The notes: generated by a model from the letters alone, not told the origin. A stretch of 64,000 bases of DNA from Labia minor (GCA_963082975.1 OY720347.1:45149155-45213154); one strand, 5' to 3'; positions 1 through 12,135 are shown, counted from the stretch's first letter. Program-made: numbers and translations.

Positions 1-845
1 ATTGTAAAAAAAATAAGGAATTAGATTTTTTGAAATAGGCGTAAACTAGTGGTATAAGACAGAGTTGCGAAACTTTAGGAGAATAGGTTCAAATTGAAAA
101 ATTTTAAAAATATTTATTTGAAAAAATTATAAGGCTAGGTTAATATATAATAGTCTTGGTCGAATCGCGCCAAATTCACTTAGGTTTTAATAATAATAAT
201 TTAATAATTAATTTCAAATAAATGCAAGGGCTAGCTTAAATGGGCATTGATCCAAAAAATCAATTAAAAACCAATAATAATATAAATATATATTATATTT
301 ATATAAAATATTCCTTTTGAATATCATGAGTATTAAATTTATAAATAAATATATATATATATATATATAAGTTAATTTAATTTCAAGATATTATCAGTTT
401 TAATAACCATGATATTAGTCATTATATATTTTCAAATGGTCATTTGACAATAAGATACATGTATCATAAATAAATGAAGTTAAAATTTTTTTTCAACCCT
501 TCCATATTTTTCACCTTTAAATAAAATTGAAGACTGCGACAAATATTAACTACTATTATTAAATAATTGCCGAAACTCTACAATCTATGATTTATGTCAT
601 TTAAACGATTAATGAATTTTGAAATTAGAATAAATATTCTTATAAACTAAAGTTGACGTTTATGAAGCGTTGAGAAATCTCATTTACTAAATAATTAAGA
701 CAAATTCGAATTATTAACAAATGCTAGAATTTATATAATTGACTTATAACAAATAATAAAATCTAAAATGCTGAGATAGCAGAAAATCATAATAAACTCA
801 AAATTATCAAAATAATTATAATATCCCATTTATAGAGAATGATTT
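1..845. other. AT-rich, no feature seen
   Basis: More than three quarters A+T by eye, with short A/T runs and a (TA)n tract near 350. No coding frame or repeat end recognised. Confidence 0.6.
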
Positions 846-847
846 TA

Positions 848-1307
848 CGAGGACAGGTCAATAAGTTCGTGACTTTTTGAATGAAACAGATTTTTAGGTA
901 AAAAAATTATTTTATTTTTTAGTGTAATCTTCTTTGAGCTCTATACACTTTTCCACTCCAATCTCTCCAACGTTTCCCAAATTTTTTTATCTCTATAAGA
1001 TTTTCGAGGAAATCAAAATAGATTTGTTTGTGAGATGATTTGATCGTTGGAGTCAAATCTTTTTCCGCCAAACTATTTCTTCAGGTCGTATCCCACTTCA
1101 TGGGTTTTCAAGGAAATTCACATTGTTCCTTTTTCTTCTAAAATCACGAGGTAATCTGCTATTAATGGATGTCAAACAAAAACTAAGAGACCCAGCTGGT
1201 TCAGATTTCGACAGGAGTCAGCTGATAGTTGCCTGCTAACAGGAGTAGTGTTGTCATTTCATTGAAGACACGGGAAATTCAAAAAGTCATTTATTGACCT
1301 ACCCTCG
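848..1307 (-). mobile_element. Deleted mariner-type element, TIR ACGAGGGTAGGTCAATAA
   Basis: Terminal inverted repeats of about 30 bases begin CGAGG(A/G)(C/T)AGGTCAATAA at both ends and are flanked by TA (846-847 and 1308-1309). On the minus strand the interior keeps a degraded mariner transposase C-terminus near 925-1010: KKFGKRW in one frame, then in a shifted frame a stretch like the usual CIELKEDY ending. The catalytic core is missing, so this is a non-autonomous deletion product of 460 bases. Confidence 0.75.
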
Positions 1308-1601
1308 TAATAAATATAATCAATAAATTTTCTATAGTCAAAATGAAAATTCCAATAATAAATTCGAAAATGATAAAAAAACAATATTTAAATCCTTTCT
1401 TTATATCTTTAGATTTATTTAAAAAGGATTTATTTATTTTTCAATCATTATTTTCCCTCTCATCTTATTCTAAACAAGGAATGAAAATAAATTGTAATTA
1501 AAATTTGGAGAGACCTTGGGTAAAAAAAAATCATCTATTTATTTTGTTCTTTTATTTTATTAGACAAATCATAAAAAAATATCTTTCTTTTAAATCAACA
1601 G

Positions 1602-1692
1602 GGGGTTTTATTTGGTTCGGATTTAGTGAAGAGGTGGATAAAATTGGCTGTTGAACGTCTGGGGGTGAGAGACAGACAGAGTCGCCGCATTT
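1602..1692 (+). CDS. Candidate terminal exon of an unidentified upstream gene
   Basis: A GC-rich island in very AT-rich DNA. After the acceptor-like AAATCAACAG, the frame GGG GTT TTA gives about 32 residues (start GVLFGSDLVKRWIKLAVE, then basic RDRQSRR) and a TGA. A good donor (GTGAGA) also occurs inside, so it could be an internal exon. I do not recognise the protein. A minus-strand frame is open here too, so the call is tentative. Confidence 0.25.
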
Positions 1693-2126
1693 GGGGTTGA
1701 CGCCCTAACCGAGGCAGGTCACCAACTTTTCAAAGACGATATATATATATATTAATTTTTTAACTTCTTTTAATATTGACTTATCTGGATTTATCCCTAC
1801 CAATTTTTCATAGGATATCGAAACATTCTCTTGGGAATATGGAATGGATTGAAAAAAAAAAGCTTTAATTACATGACATACGTATTATGAACAATATATA
1901 AATAGTCAGCCTACATCTTTCTCATCAATCTCTCCTCCATTAGAAAATTTTTTTTTTTAATTTTCAAGTAAAAATGATTTATTTTGTTTTACTTTTACAA
2001 ATATCAAAACATTTAATTATTTGTTTTAATTAAAAAAAATAAATTAAAATAATTTACATTCTATTATGGTGGATCTATTATTAATAACTTCCTCTAATAA
2101 AAAAAAAATGTTATTTAACTGTATAC

Positions 2127-2180
2127 CTACGGAGGGCAAATGCGGCTCCGAAAGCCGCATGTGGCTCTTAATTAAGTTAA
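2127..2180 (+). repeat. hAT MITE terminal fragment
   Basis: A short block with 'gagggcaaatgcggctccgaaagccgcatgtggctct' character. It resembles the 'gtggctcgcaagccac' terminal segment of the MITE at 20066-20315. Only one end is seen. Confidence 0.45.
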
Positions 2181-2342
2181 CTACAATTCCCATCAAAGAT
2201 CCATTTTTTTTCTTTAATTATTTTTTATCAGTTATTTTTCACTGAATCTCGTTAAATTACCTATAAACATGAAAATAATATTTTGTTATACAGATTTTAT
2301 GTCGAATTTAATACTTTTATGTCTTATTTAGATATAAATATA

Positions 2343-3274
2343 ATAGGTTGGGGAAAAAGAAATCCATTATTTTTACGTGAACTTCAAGACTTTATTTAAC
2401 ATGTTTTGCATTGTCCGATTTAGGTCAAATATGCACCATTTTGTTCTATAATTTGTTGCCATTTTAATGGTAGCTTCATTATGCCTCTCTCATAAAAGTC
2501 TTGGTCCTTATTAGCGAAAAACTCCAGCAATTGATTTTCACACTCTTCCCTTGATGCCAATTTCTTATCACTAAAACACGCTTTGACCACGATCGCTTTC
2601 GCATAATGTTGTCGTATGTGACCCATTTCTCGTCCCCAGTCACCATCCGTTTAAGAAATGGGTTGATTTCATTACGTTTGGCCAAGGCTTCGCAGATGGA
2701 AATTCGATCCATCATGTTTTTTGGTGTTAATTGGTGTGGCACCCAAACATCAAGCTTTTTTTTAAACCCAGCTTTGTGCAAATGGTTTAAAACTGTTTTG
2801 TGGTCGATCTTTAACTCCTGGGCGATGCTACGACTACTAACATGCCGGTCCACTTCGATGATTTCAGTGACTTTGTCGACATTTTCGACGACGGGCCTGC
2901 CTGTGCGAGGGGCATCCTTAACGTCAAAAATACCCGAACGGAATCGACGAAACCAAAATTGCGCGTAATTAACTGTTACAGTATCGGGACCATAAACACT
3001 ATTCACATTTTCAGCCGCCTGACTTGCATTTTCGCCCTTATCAAAGAAAAACTGTAAAATGTACCGAATTTTCTCTTTGTTGACTTCCATCTTTAACGCC
3101 GTGTAACTCAGAACTGAATGGACAAAACAAAAAACTGCAAACGAATTCTTTTAGTGCGAACTGTTACCTTGACAACGAGCATAAATTTGAAATTGTTTGA
3201 TCGATAATTTACGAGATATCGATCACTACAGCCATCTACCGAAAAAATAATGGATTTCTTTTTCCCCAACCTAA
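2343..3274 (-). mobile_element. Mariner copy 1 (TIR TTAGGTTGGGGAAAAAGAAA)
   Basis: A 932-base element with TA duplications at 2341-2342 and 3275-3276 and near-perfect inverted termini of about 30 bases (AGGTTGGGGAAAAAG, then AATCCATTATTTTT). The termini match those of the copy at 24779. It keeps the 5' UTR and start codon but has lost about 345 bases of the transposase core. It is almost identical to copy 2 where both survive. Confidence 0.93.
2420..3090 (-). pseudogene. Mariner transposase, internally deleted and frameshifted
   Basis: It starts MEVNKEKIRYILQFFF at 3090 with a helix-turn-helix N-terminus (WFRRFRSGIFDVKD, GRP hinge). It runs to the first catalytic Asp region (TGDEKWVTYDN) and RKRSWSKR, then jumps to the C-terminal SDKKLASREECENQL in another frame (2420-2580). 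The deletion removes the second and third catalytic Asp, so no active transposase is possible. Confidence 0.92.
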
Positions 3275-3742
3275 TATTTTGCTAACCCACTCTTTTGTCT
3301 ACTTATAAATTTTTTATTATACAAATGATAAAATAATTATTTTGTATTCTCTCGCTCTTCTAAATTGATTTTCTGATATGTGACTTTAAATAATAGTAAT
3401 TTAAGATTGAATTTAATAACATTGATTTTGATACTAGATTATATTTGATGAAATTTATTATTAACTTAGTTTAGTGTTTCATTAGAATTAATCTAATCTG
3501 GTCACATATAAACGCATACGTTATATATGTTATACTAGAAAATAAATCCCTTCACTGTTCTTTTTATGTTATCATTGTGGAAGGGACTTTTACTTATTTA
3601 AAAATAATTCAAACAGTCTTTCCCAAATGTATAATTATATTTTTTTTGGAAAATTGATACATATAGTATTCAACATTTCATCATTGCTATTCAGACATAT
3701 GATTTCATATTAGGACATAAAAAACGTCACGTTTTAGGATTA

Positions 3743-4470
3743 CCAGGTGTAGAAGTATGAAACCGGAATTTTTTTGTAAAAATGCACGTCTGTTATTTGA
3801 AAATTACAAAAAATATTTTATTCAAAATTGTCTTCATTGAAATTAATATATTTTCCCCTCCTCTCTGGCAGAATACAACGCCAAAATAACAATTCTTCCT
3901 TTAAAGCGAACCAGTTATCGAGCCATTTTCGTACATTTTCATACAAATCGAAGTGTTAACTGGTTATTGTGTATTTACAAACTTGGTAATCAGTCGGAAC
4001 CAAATCTGGAGAATAAGCCGCATACAACACTTAATTGTTCCGCGAGTTCTTGTTGAGTCTGAGTATCGTCTTCATCCAATAAGGCTTCAAGTCCTGGTCT
4101 TCAAACTCTTATATTTCTATAATTTTCGGTGGTTTCCCACTCTCCTCGTTTTTTATGTCAAAATCACCATTTTTAATTTTTTTAAACCACTCAAAGCATG
4201 GAGTTTTGCCAAGAGGATCTTAACCGTATGCTTCAACAAGCATACTATGCGATTCTGCAGCAGTTTTCTTCAAATGATAGCAGAAAACCAATGGTGTCCA
4301 CAAATCATAGTTCGTACGAACAAAACTCGACATGTTTGAGGTTATAGAAAAATATACCGGCGTATAAAACTTAGGTTATTGTGTGTTAAAAAACTTCGTC
4401 AGCTGTTAGAGGGAGAGGTTAGCGCTACAGAAGCGGTCATATGGTATTTAAACTGATAGCGAACACCCTC
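3743..4470 (-). mobile_element. Mauritiana-type (Mos1-like) mariner remnant
   Basis: The left end CCAGGTGTAGAAGTATGAAA resembles the mauritiana-subfamily terminus and follows TA (3741-3742). The right end, about 4470, is only weakly inverted-repeat, also next to TA. Minus-strand coding remnants fill the interior. The exact right boundary is uncertain. Confidence 0.7.
3830..4334 (-). pseudogene. Mos1-like mariner transposase pseudogene
   Basis: The minus strand reads MSSFVRTNYDLWTPLVFCYH at 4334, then LKKTAAESHSMLVEAYG with a stop. It continues WFKKIKNGDFDIKN, EALLDEDDTQTQQELAEQLS, then jumps to AAYSPDLVPTDYQ (third catalytic Asp region), WLDNWFALKEE and a C-terminus ending NFE-stop. These blocks follow the Mos1 order. 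Several stops, frameshifts and a central deletion that loses the first two catalytic Asp make it dead. Confidence 0.88.
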
Positions 4471-4472
4471 TA

Positions 4473-5515
4473 TTTTTTTTACTCATTTTCGATAAAGTAA
4501 ATAAATAATTAAATAATATATATTGAACTTATTAGATCTCAAACTTATTTAGAGTAGAAATAACTAATCAATTCAATTAAGATTAATTTTTACATATAGA
4601 TATCATATGAGTTATAAAAAACGAATTAAATTTATTAATACTTTTTTTTTTAAAACTTCATTCACATATTTATAAAAATTATTAAATATTTAATACTCTA
4701 AAGGAGTAAACTTCACTTGGTTACTATATTGAATACAAACATTTTCTAAATATTCTTCATAACATATTTTATATAACAGGTTCAAAATTAAAGTGTATGC
4801 TTGGTTGTCGTCTGTTAGTAGCAGAATCATATTAATTAATTAATTAATTTTTTTAAAAAACAATAGTAAGCAGCTTTGTTTCATTAAATAAGTATTATAT
4901 TTACTTAACAGATTGGTAAATGACAAATCTAAACGAAAATAAATAGATTTGATGTTTTACCAATTCCATTAAAATATATTATAATACACTGCGTATTAAA
5001 TCTACTCTGTTTCGTATTTAAAGGATAATAAGGACAACGAACTGAATTAAGCTCATAGATCTTTATATAATTTTATATTAAACTTAGTTTCAAGTAACAA
5101 ATTGTAGTGTTAAAGAAAGGCTTTAGTATCGTTCGTAATTTTGATATTAAATTGTTTTTCTAGTGATTTATCGTAAATTATTTAAACTCACTTGCCTTTT
5201 AATGTAATATATGTTTAATTCCAAAATCATATTTTTACATTATTATCAAGAAATTTGCTCTTATTGTGACATTTTAATATTCTAATTTGAAATTACGTTT
5301 CTTTCAGTTTTGCTTATTAGTTATACCAGTCACAATATTCTTTTCATTTTATTTACTATATTTATATACGAGCAAAGAAAGTTAACCAAATTAAATTTTC
5401 TATTTAAATTGTATTTATAATGAGCCTACTAATAAAAAACCAAATAATTTTTAATTATCAAATTCTCAAAATATTATAGAAAAATGCCTCATTGTATTTC
5501 TTTTTTTACTAAGTA
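4473..5515. other. AT-rich, no feature seen
   Basis: Only short tandem TTAA (4831-4850) and A/T runs. Nothing codes. Confidence 0.6.
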
Positions 5516-6096
5516 TATAGAGATAGTATTGCGATCATGAAAATTTTCGATGTCGAGATTTTAATGTTTTTATACGTTTTGAAGGTCTCTGAGTCATTTT
5601 CACTAAGGTTAAGAAAAATCTCTCTCTCTCTCTCTGTCTGTGTGTGTGGGTGTAGACAAGATTACGAAAAAACGGTTTGAGCTAGATTAATGAAATTTGG
5701 TACACAGAGATTATTCAACTTTTGAGAAATGTAGCTCTTTCGGAAGAGAGTCATTCATTACCTACCACGTTTTCATTTTTTTCCTCTAAACTGACTGTAA
5801 AAATAAAGATATATGTTTGATAGTTTTTCACATGATTAAAAATTGTATAAAACTGCTTTATATAGAATTTCAGCTTGATTGAATCGCTGAAAGTACCGGA
5901 ATTAATTTTCTACAGAGCAAATCACGCGCCAGCACGTGACGTGGTACCATCAACAAAGAGCCAAACACGCGCTGGTTTAATAAAATTTATTTATTAGTTT
6001 TAATTTATAATTTATAATTAATTAAATTTAATTTAAATATATGTTATTTAATCGAATTCAAAATTGCGAGATAGTCGAGTGGAGACACTCCAGATT
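5516..6096 (+). repeat. Repeat family A, longest copy
   Basis: Starts near 'agatagtattgcgatcatgaaaattttcgatgtc', contains a (TC)n/(TG)n stretch, then 'cgctgaaagtaccggaatta', 'cacgcgccagcacgtgacgtggta', 'caaacacgcgctggtttaat' and ends 'cgagatagtcgagtggagac'. Parts recur at 8944-9118, 9893-10110, 15028-15395 and 63128-63262 in both orientations. No coding capacity is seen; it is a dispersed non-autonomous repeat of unknown class. Confidence 0.8.
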
Positions 6097-8552
6097 TCTT
6101 TTTAATTGTAGATCTGCTTTGCTTTTTTTGATGTCCTATATAATTATTAATAATAAAATAAAAATAATTGAAATGATTGTAATTTACTAATTTGGTAATT
6201 TAATTAAATTTAACTTTCCATCAATAACTAAAAAATTAAAATAGAATTTCAATTTATTTTCCCAGGAAACAACATGACAATTTTTAAAACATTAAGAATA
6301 TATTTAACAATTTGAAAATTAATTAATCATTTTTAATTTTTTAAAGAAAATATATAATATATTCTTGTAACGATCATTTAGTTTTTTCTCTTTTTTATAA
6401 AGTGGTATAGGCATATTTTATCTTCCTATATTAATTTATTTATTTATGTTATACATTGACACATGTTGTAATTGCCTTTTGGAGGCTCAAAACTCTAATT
6501 AATACCTTCTATAAAAGATCCCTATATCCCTAAGTCGAGTCAACCCAAGGGAAGACAATTTTTCATTATTCAAGAACCCTCTCCTAGGTTGATACCAGGT
6601 TCCTAAACCAAAGCAGTATTATAGGGAGCCTGAATTTCCATTCTAATTAAAACAGTGAGCTGCTTGTCATACCCAATGAGACCAACGAGAGAGAGGCCTC
6701 TCAAAGACAATTTGCCACGGCTTGTTTTGTTGCCTTAAGAAAAAGCCAACTGCTGCTTCGCAATATCAAGACAAATACAAGATATTAGATTTATATCGGA
6801 AATCAAGGGAAGCAATGAAATAGAAACACACATACTAATGAATATTACACACACTATTAAAGGATATATTGTAGAGTAGAGTAGTATACAGGAAAATTAA
6901 AAAATATGTTATCTTTAAATTTTTAATCATTTTAAAGTAATATATTATAATTATTTATCATTTATAATTTTCTAAAGATATTCATTAGCATTAAATTAAT
7001 TTAATTTTCGAAAGTATAATTTATTTCAAAAAAAACAAAAACAAAAATCAATATCAAATACTTTCAATCATTATTTCCAAGTAAATAAATAAATGAAAGA
7101 AATTAAAAGTATTTTTTTTATTTGAGTAATGATAGAAGAAATTACATCATCATTTTAAATCACTTATTAGAAATAATCTTTTTTTCTCAAAATGTTTAAT
7201 TAAATCTATTAATTTTAAATAAATTATATAACTCATTCAATTTTAAATTAAATCAATTAAAAAATATAAAATATTTTTCTAATAAAAAAAAACTATATAA
7301 TTTAATTTAAATATTTTAATTTTTATATTTAATATTAAATAATGTAAAAAAAATATTATTAGGGAAAGTACATGGAACAACGCATAGACTTATTCTGATT
7401 AATCAGATAATTTTTGTGGAATATTTGAAATTGGCTTCAAATTATTTTATTTTATATCAAAATTTCTTTATTATATATATATATATATATAGAACAAGTC
7501 TGTTATAATATTTTTTTTTCCTATAAATTAAATATATATAAATATGTATATTTTGCAATTTTACAATTGATAATTGGAATCGTCTAAATGTATATTTATA
7601 TAAATAAATTTTTTCTTTATAAGTATTTAATTCGAAAATATAGTATTCAACACACATTCAAATATAGATTTTGTATATTTTTATGTAAATGTATATTATA
7701 TTATATATCTATAAATAAAATAAATAATTAATTTATTAAATATTGAAATATAAATTTTGTATATTAAATATTAATAATAATTTAAATTTTAAAAAGATAT
7801 TAAAGAATTTTAATATATAATAACATTTTCAAATCGACAAATGTGACTAAATTCAATTTTATTGAAAAAATTATAATAAATTAATCAAAATCAAGATTAT
7901 ATAAATTAAATAATTTTAAAATAAAATGTCAAATACAAATTTATACATTTTAAAAATTCTGAGTGTAAATATAATTTAGACAAAAATTGATATTGAATAT
8001 TGAAATAGATATTGAAATCTTCGGTGTACAATTAGCAACAACGAACGAAAATATCACCAGTGAATTTTTCTCATTATTCATTATCTATATCGGATATTTG
8101 TAAAAGGTTCCATGCATTACAGACAAAAATTTTAAATTCTTTCAAAATATTGATATTTGAAATTCTTAATTTTTGATTGCTAATGAAAGAAAATAAGTTT
8201 TTTATTCTTTAGTGCTAGGTTCACTCAACCTGCGTGATCAAATTTGGCAAGCTACTTGAAATAAAAATTAGCGGTCTCTGTTCCAGAGAATCAAGATAAA
8301 AAAAAAGGTTGAGAAGATCCATTGTTGTAACCTTCATACAACACCTCTTTAGACCGCTCCCTACTTGATTGGTTACATTCCTTCAAGTAAAATGGGAGAG
8401 GTTTTATTGTTGTTACACCCTGCGTAAAGTTAAAGGTTACAATAGCGATTGTGCAAAAATTATGGGGAAATCTACTGAACACAACCCGAAACGCCGTCCA
8501 CCAGGACTAAGCTGAGATTGGCGAAACAAGACCGTATCATTCTTAGCTTATG
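6097..8552. other. AT-rich intergenic DNA; unassigned block 6470-6790
   Basis: Mostly A/T runs and a (TA)n tract near 7475. 6470-6790 is less AT-rich ('aaccctctcctaggttgataccagg', 'gagagaggcctctcaaagac') but has stops in all frames. 8220-8550 is also less AT-rich, with no recognisable product. Confidence 0.5.
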
Positions 8553-8609
8553 TATTAGGTTAATGCATAATTATCCACAAATTATATTTAACAAAATCAA
8601 TAACAATAT

Positions 8610-8895
8610 TTGACAAAAAAGTTTTTTAACATTTTTTTCCACACTTTTCCAAGCTTTTTGAGACGACGAACGATTGATATTGAAGTCTTCAGTCAGCATT
8701 CGTGTTGTCAGGTTCTCGTCTTCTTCAACGACTGCCATAAGAGCCTGATCGTCGAAATCCGATGCTCTACCTCTACCTCTCTTCCTGATTTATCCTCCAA
8801 CGGGCAAGCCACTCCCTACACTGACTTTCGCTGATTGTTCCTTTGCCAAAAAGTTTGTTGAAATCGAGAAATGACTGTGCTGCTTTCCATCTTTT
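8610..8895 (-). pseudogene. Mariner transposase N-terminal (HTH) fragment
   Basis: Minus-strand frames give FNKLFGKGTISESQCREWLA, then in a shifted frame ASDFDDQALMAVVEEDENL and TRMLTEDFNINRSS, the paired helix-turn-helix region of mariner transposases. A stop and a frameshift separate the parts and no catalytic domain follows. Confidence 0.72.
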
Positions 8896-8943
8896 CTCGT
8901 AGTGGTAGAGCATTATTTGGCGAATATGATTATGATTTTTACT

Positions 8944-9118
8944 ATCTCGCCAGCCCGAGACGCGGCTCCATCAACAAAGAGACAAACACGTGCTGGTTTA
9001 ATAAATATAATTTATTAATTTTAATTTATAATTTATTTAATTCAATTCAATTTAAATATAATATATGTTAATTAACCCACTTCAAATTTTCGAGATAGTC
9101 GAGTGGAGACACACCAGC
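8944..9118 (+). repeat. Repeat family A fragment inside a mariner
   Basis: Matches the second half of the copy at 5516-6096: 'ccatcaacaaagagacaaacacgtgctggtttaataa' through 'cgagatagtcgagtggagacac'. It splits the mariner at 8555-9229, so it is the younger insertion. Confidence 0.8.
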
Positions 9119-9225
9119 TTTTATTTAACACGAATTTTTCTAAAGCAATAGAAAAGATTATTTTCATACAAAAATAAAAATGCTACTTTTCACTGATGAA
9201 TAACACCGGATAATTATGCAACAAC

Positions 9226-9230
<5 letters not shown>

Positions 9231-9283
<53 letters not shown>
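9231..9283 (+). repeat. (TA)n(GA)n microsatellite
   Basis: About 25 bases of TA dinucleotide followed by about 27 bases of GA, abutting the TA target site of the mariner at 8555-9229. Confidence 0.95.
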
Positions 9284-9892
9284 AAATTAATTATAAAACT
9301 AAAAGACAAAACCACATCTTTATTTATTTATTTATTTTTAAATTATTTAACAATTATAATGAATTAGGTAATTACATAGAATAAATATTAATTTTCACGG
9401 GCAAACGATTTCGGGTTAGATAAACTTTCATCAAAGAGAAGAGTGATTAATTGAGTGTAGAAGTTAATAGAATTTGAATGGAGCCTTTAATTTCATTCGT
9501 TAATTATCCACCTTTCTAATTTTCATTTGATAAATGCTAAAATTTTCTCTTAAGAAAAATAAATGATCGTCTCTTAAACTTTAATAATATTTGTATAAGG
9601 AATTGCATCGCATTCATCGTGAAAGAAATTGCATATTAAAGTAATTTACAACTATTCATTGAATAATCAATATTAAATCAAGAATGATAAATGATTATGT
9701 ATTCACATTTAATGAAAGTTTAGATGCCAATATTATGAATTACTAGTTGTGATAATAAATAATCAATTTATTTTGTTTACTACATATAAATCGAATAAAA
9801 ATATCAATAGGATAGGTTAATCATAAATAGTTTTTGAATAATATTTATTTTTTCACCTGGGTTATCTATGAAATATAAAAACAATAAGAAAT

Positions 9893-10110
9893 TTTGTCTC
9901 CACTCGACTATCTCGCAATTTGAATTGGATTAAATAACATAAGTATATTATATTTAAATTAAATTTAATTAATTAAATTATAAATTAAAATTAATAAATA
10001 ATATTTAAAACCAGCGCGTCTTTGGCCCTTTGTTGATCACACCACGTCACGTGCTGGCACGTGATTTGCAATATTAAATAATTAATTCCGGTAGAAGGTT
10101 TCAGAATAAT
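9893..10110 (-). repeat. Repeat family A, 3' half
   Basis: The inverted equivalent of 5890-6096: 'tctccactcgactatctcgcaat' through 'ccacgtcacgtgctggcacgtgatt' to 'attaattccggta'. It is truncated before the microsatellite part. Confidence 0.8.
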
Positions 10111-10114
10111 TCTA

Positions 10115-10921
10115 AAAATATAATAAAATAAAATATATAAGATTATTCATATTAAAATTATTATTTATTAGAATAAGCATAATTAAGTTTTAAGTTGAAA
10201 TTTGCTGTGGTTAATATCGAATAATAAATAGAAATACAATAGAATGAAATTTTGTTTAATAGAATTTTTAAATAAATAATTACATTAGAAAATTTTTATT
10301 TCAATCAATCAAGTTATTTATATATATTTTGTATTTATTTAAATCTGTTCTAGATGTTTTCAGAAAAATTGCTAGAATTTTGGATGAATTCATGAATATA
10401 CAATTTTTTATTTTAAATTCTGTTTTGAAGTATACTTCATCATTAAGTTTGAATAGAAGAGACATCTTATAGATTAATACAAGAATTGTTTTCTGCCACC
10501 AATAATAATTAATTATAGTTGTTCAATGTGATAAACAATGCATATTGTAGGATAAATTTTTTCTTTTGATGTTAAAGGGTTGTCAATTCCAGTTTCCACC
10601 TTCAGTCTATTTTAATGAAATATAATACTCGAATTGAAATAAAACTCGAGTCATTCTGTTGAATATTATATACACTGTTATATATATACCTGTGTACATT
10701 TTTTTTATTCATGAATTGAAGCTCAGTAATGTTTTAAGTGTTGAAGTAGTAACGCCTGGAAAAGTGAATATGTAACTTCTCGAGTTCAAATTTGGAATAA
10801 AAGATGTGCATAAATAAAAAAAATATGCAAATGCTGAGAAGATTATATAGATTGGAGAAAATACTTAAACATAGATATGAAAATTTTTTAAATGATTAAA
10901 GAATGTCTCTCAGGGGTAAAG
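10115..10921. other. AT-rich, no feature seen
   Basis: No coding frame, inverted termini or recognised repeat between the family A fragment and the hAT MITE. Confidence 0.6.
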
Positions 10922-11004
10922 TTTTAAACCAGTGATTCATAACCTTTTTTTTTTACCCCGGCACACTTTTAACGGTTTAAAAATTTGGCGGCACACAAAG
11001 AAAA

Positions 11005-11640
11005 AGATAAGCGGGAGTGTCCTCCCCTAGACTTTCCCGCATATAAATAGGTATAAAGAGTTGCGAATGAATATTTAGAATGTAATAAAGTGCTACTTCC
11101 GGTTAACTGATATTTTAAATGTAAAAAAAACAGATATGGATATAATATAAATATTTTTAATTTTATTTTATTTATAATATATAAGGGCTGGCTGTGACGT
11201 CATGAAGTGCTGGGTGACGTCATATAATTTTAAATTAAGAAAAAACTAATGAAGATGATTTTTCTCGAGGATAAAATCAATACAAAGTGCATAACACGTG
11301 GAGATATGTCCTCACGTGAAATTTGATATGAAAATAACCCTTCACTTCCTCTCTTCGATCGGCAATACTAGCACTTCCGGTTTCCGGATTTGCACCAAAA
11401 GTTGATCCATTCATCATACTGATGCATTAAGTAAATATACCAAATTTCATCAAAATCCGTTGAGCCGTTCAAGCTGTACACATCTCTACGGACACACATC
11501 GGACGGACGGACAGACATCATGCTAAAAATACTTTTTTTCTGTTAAGAAAATGCATGATTCGTGGAGATATGTACCTAAAAATATCCATAGGTGAAATTT
11601 GGTGTGAAAACAATACCTCCCTTACTATCGTCGGTCGGTA
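11005..11640 (-). repeat. Repeat family B (ACCGACCGACG terminus), nested copy
   Basis: The reverse of the unit at 21763-22360: 'tgacgtcatataattttaaatt', 'ttcctctcttcgatcggcaatactagcacttccgg', 'ggacggacagacatcatgctaaaaatac', ending 'ctcccttactatcgtcggtcggtaaaa'. It sits inside the hAT MITE at 10930-12305. Confidence 0.82.
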
Positions 11641-11939
11641 AAAAAGAAACGCTACTTGTATAGGTAAAATGTCACTTCCGGTAGTCAGATCATGATGAAA
11701 TTTGATATCTCAATTTTTATCATATTTTTAAATCTAGATACAAAATAGGAAGCAAATATCTCGAAGCAAACTGGTACTTTACTTGAAAGGTAAACGCAAC
11801 CAGTGTAGGTAAAGTACCACTTCCGGTTAACCGATTTTGACGAAATTTTGATAGAAATCTACAAACTGTGAATAATATCGGTGTACCAAATTTCGAAGTC
11901 CTAGCTTGATTAGTTTTTGAGTAAATTTGCTTACAGACA

Positions 11940-11970
<31 letters not shown>

Positions 11971-12135
11971 CATACATACATACATACATACACACACACA
12001 GACATAATTCGAAAAATGGTATTTTCCGACTCAGGGAGGTCTAAAACCTCAAGATCTATCAAAATCTCGAAGTCGAAATTTTTGACGATTCCAATACTTC
12101 CCTTATACGAAGTATGCGGGAAAGTAATAAGTCTA
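11641..12135. repeat. Diverged arthropod-type repeat with (CATA)n core
   Basis: Contains 'aagtaccacttccggttaaccgattttgacgaaattt', about 50 bases of CATA tetranucleotide (11941-11992), then 'gatctatcaaaatctcgaagtcgaaatttttgacgattcc' and 'ttatacgaagtatgcgggaaagtaa'. The same motif order (question-like 'gaaatttggt', microsatellite, 'aaaatctcgacatcgaaaatttt') occurs in family A, so the two are related. Confidence 0.6.

Larger units (their letters stand above)
8555..9229 (-). mobile_element. Mariner-type element with TIR TTAGGTT..TGCATAATTATCC
   Basis: Inverted termini TTAGGTTaaTGCATAATTATCC and its complement, with TA at 8553-8554 and 9230-9231. It carries only a transposase N-terminus, interrupted by a family A repeat fragment (8944-9118). 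A (TA)n(GA)n microsatellite follows directly. Confidence 0.8.

Noticed and set aside
3953..4339. 128-codon + strand frame
   Set aside because: Antisense shadow of the Mos1-like transposase remnant.
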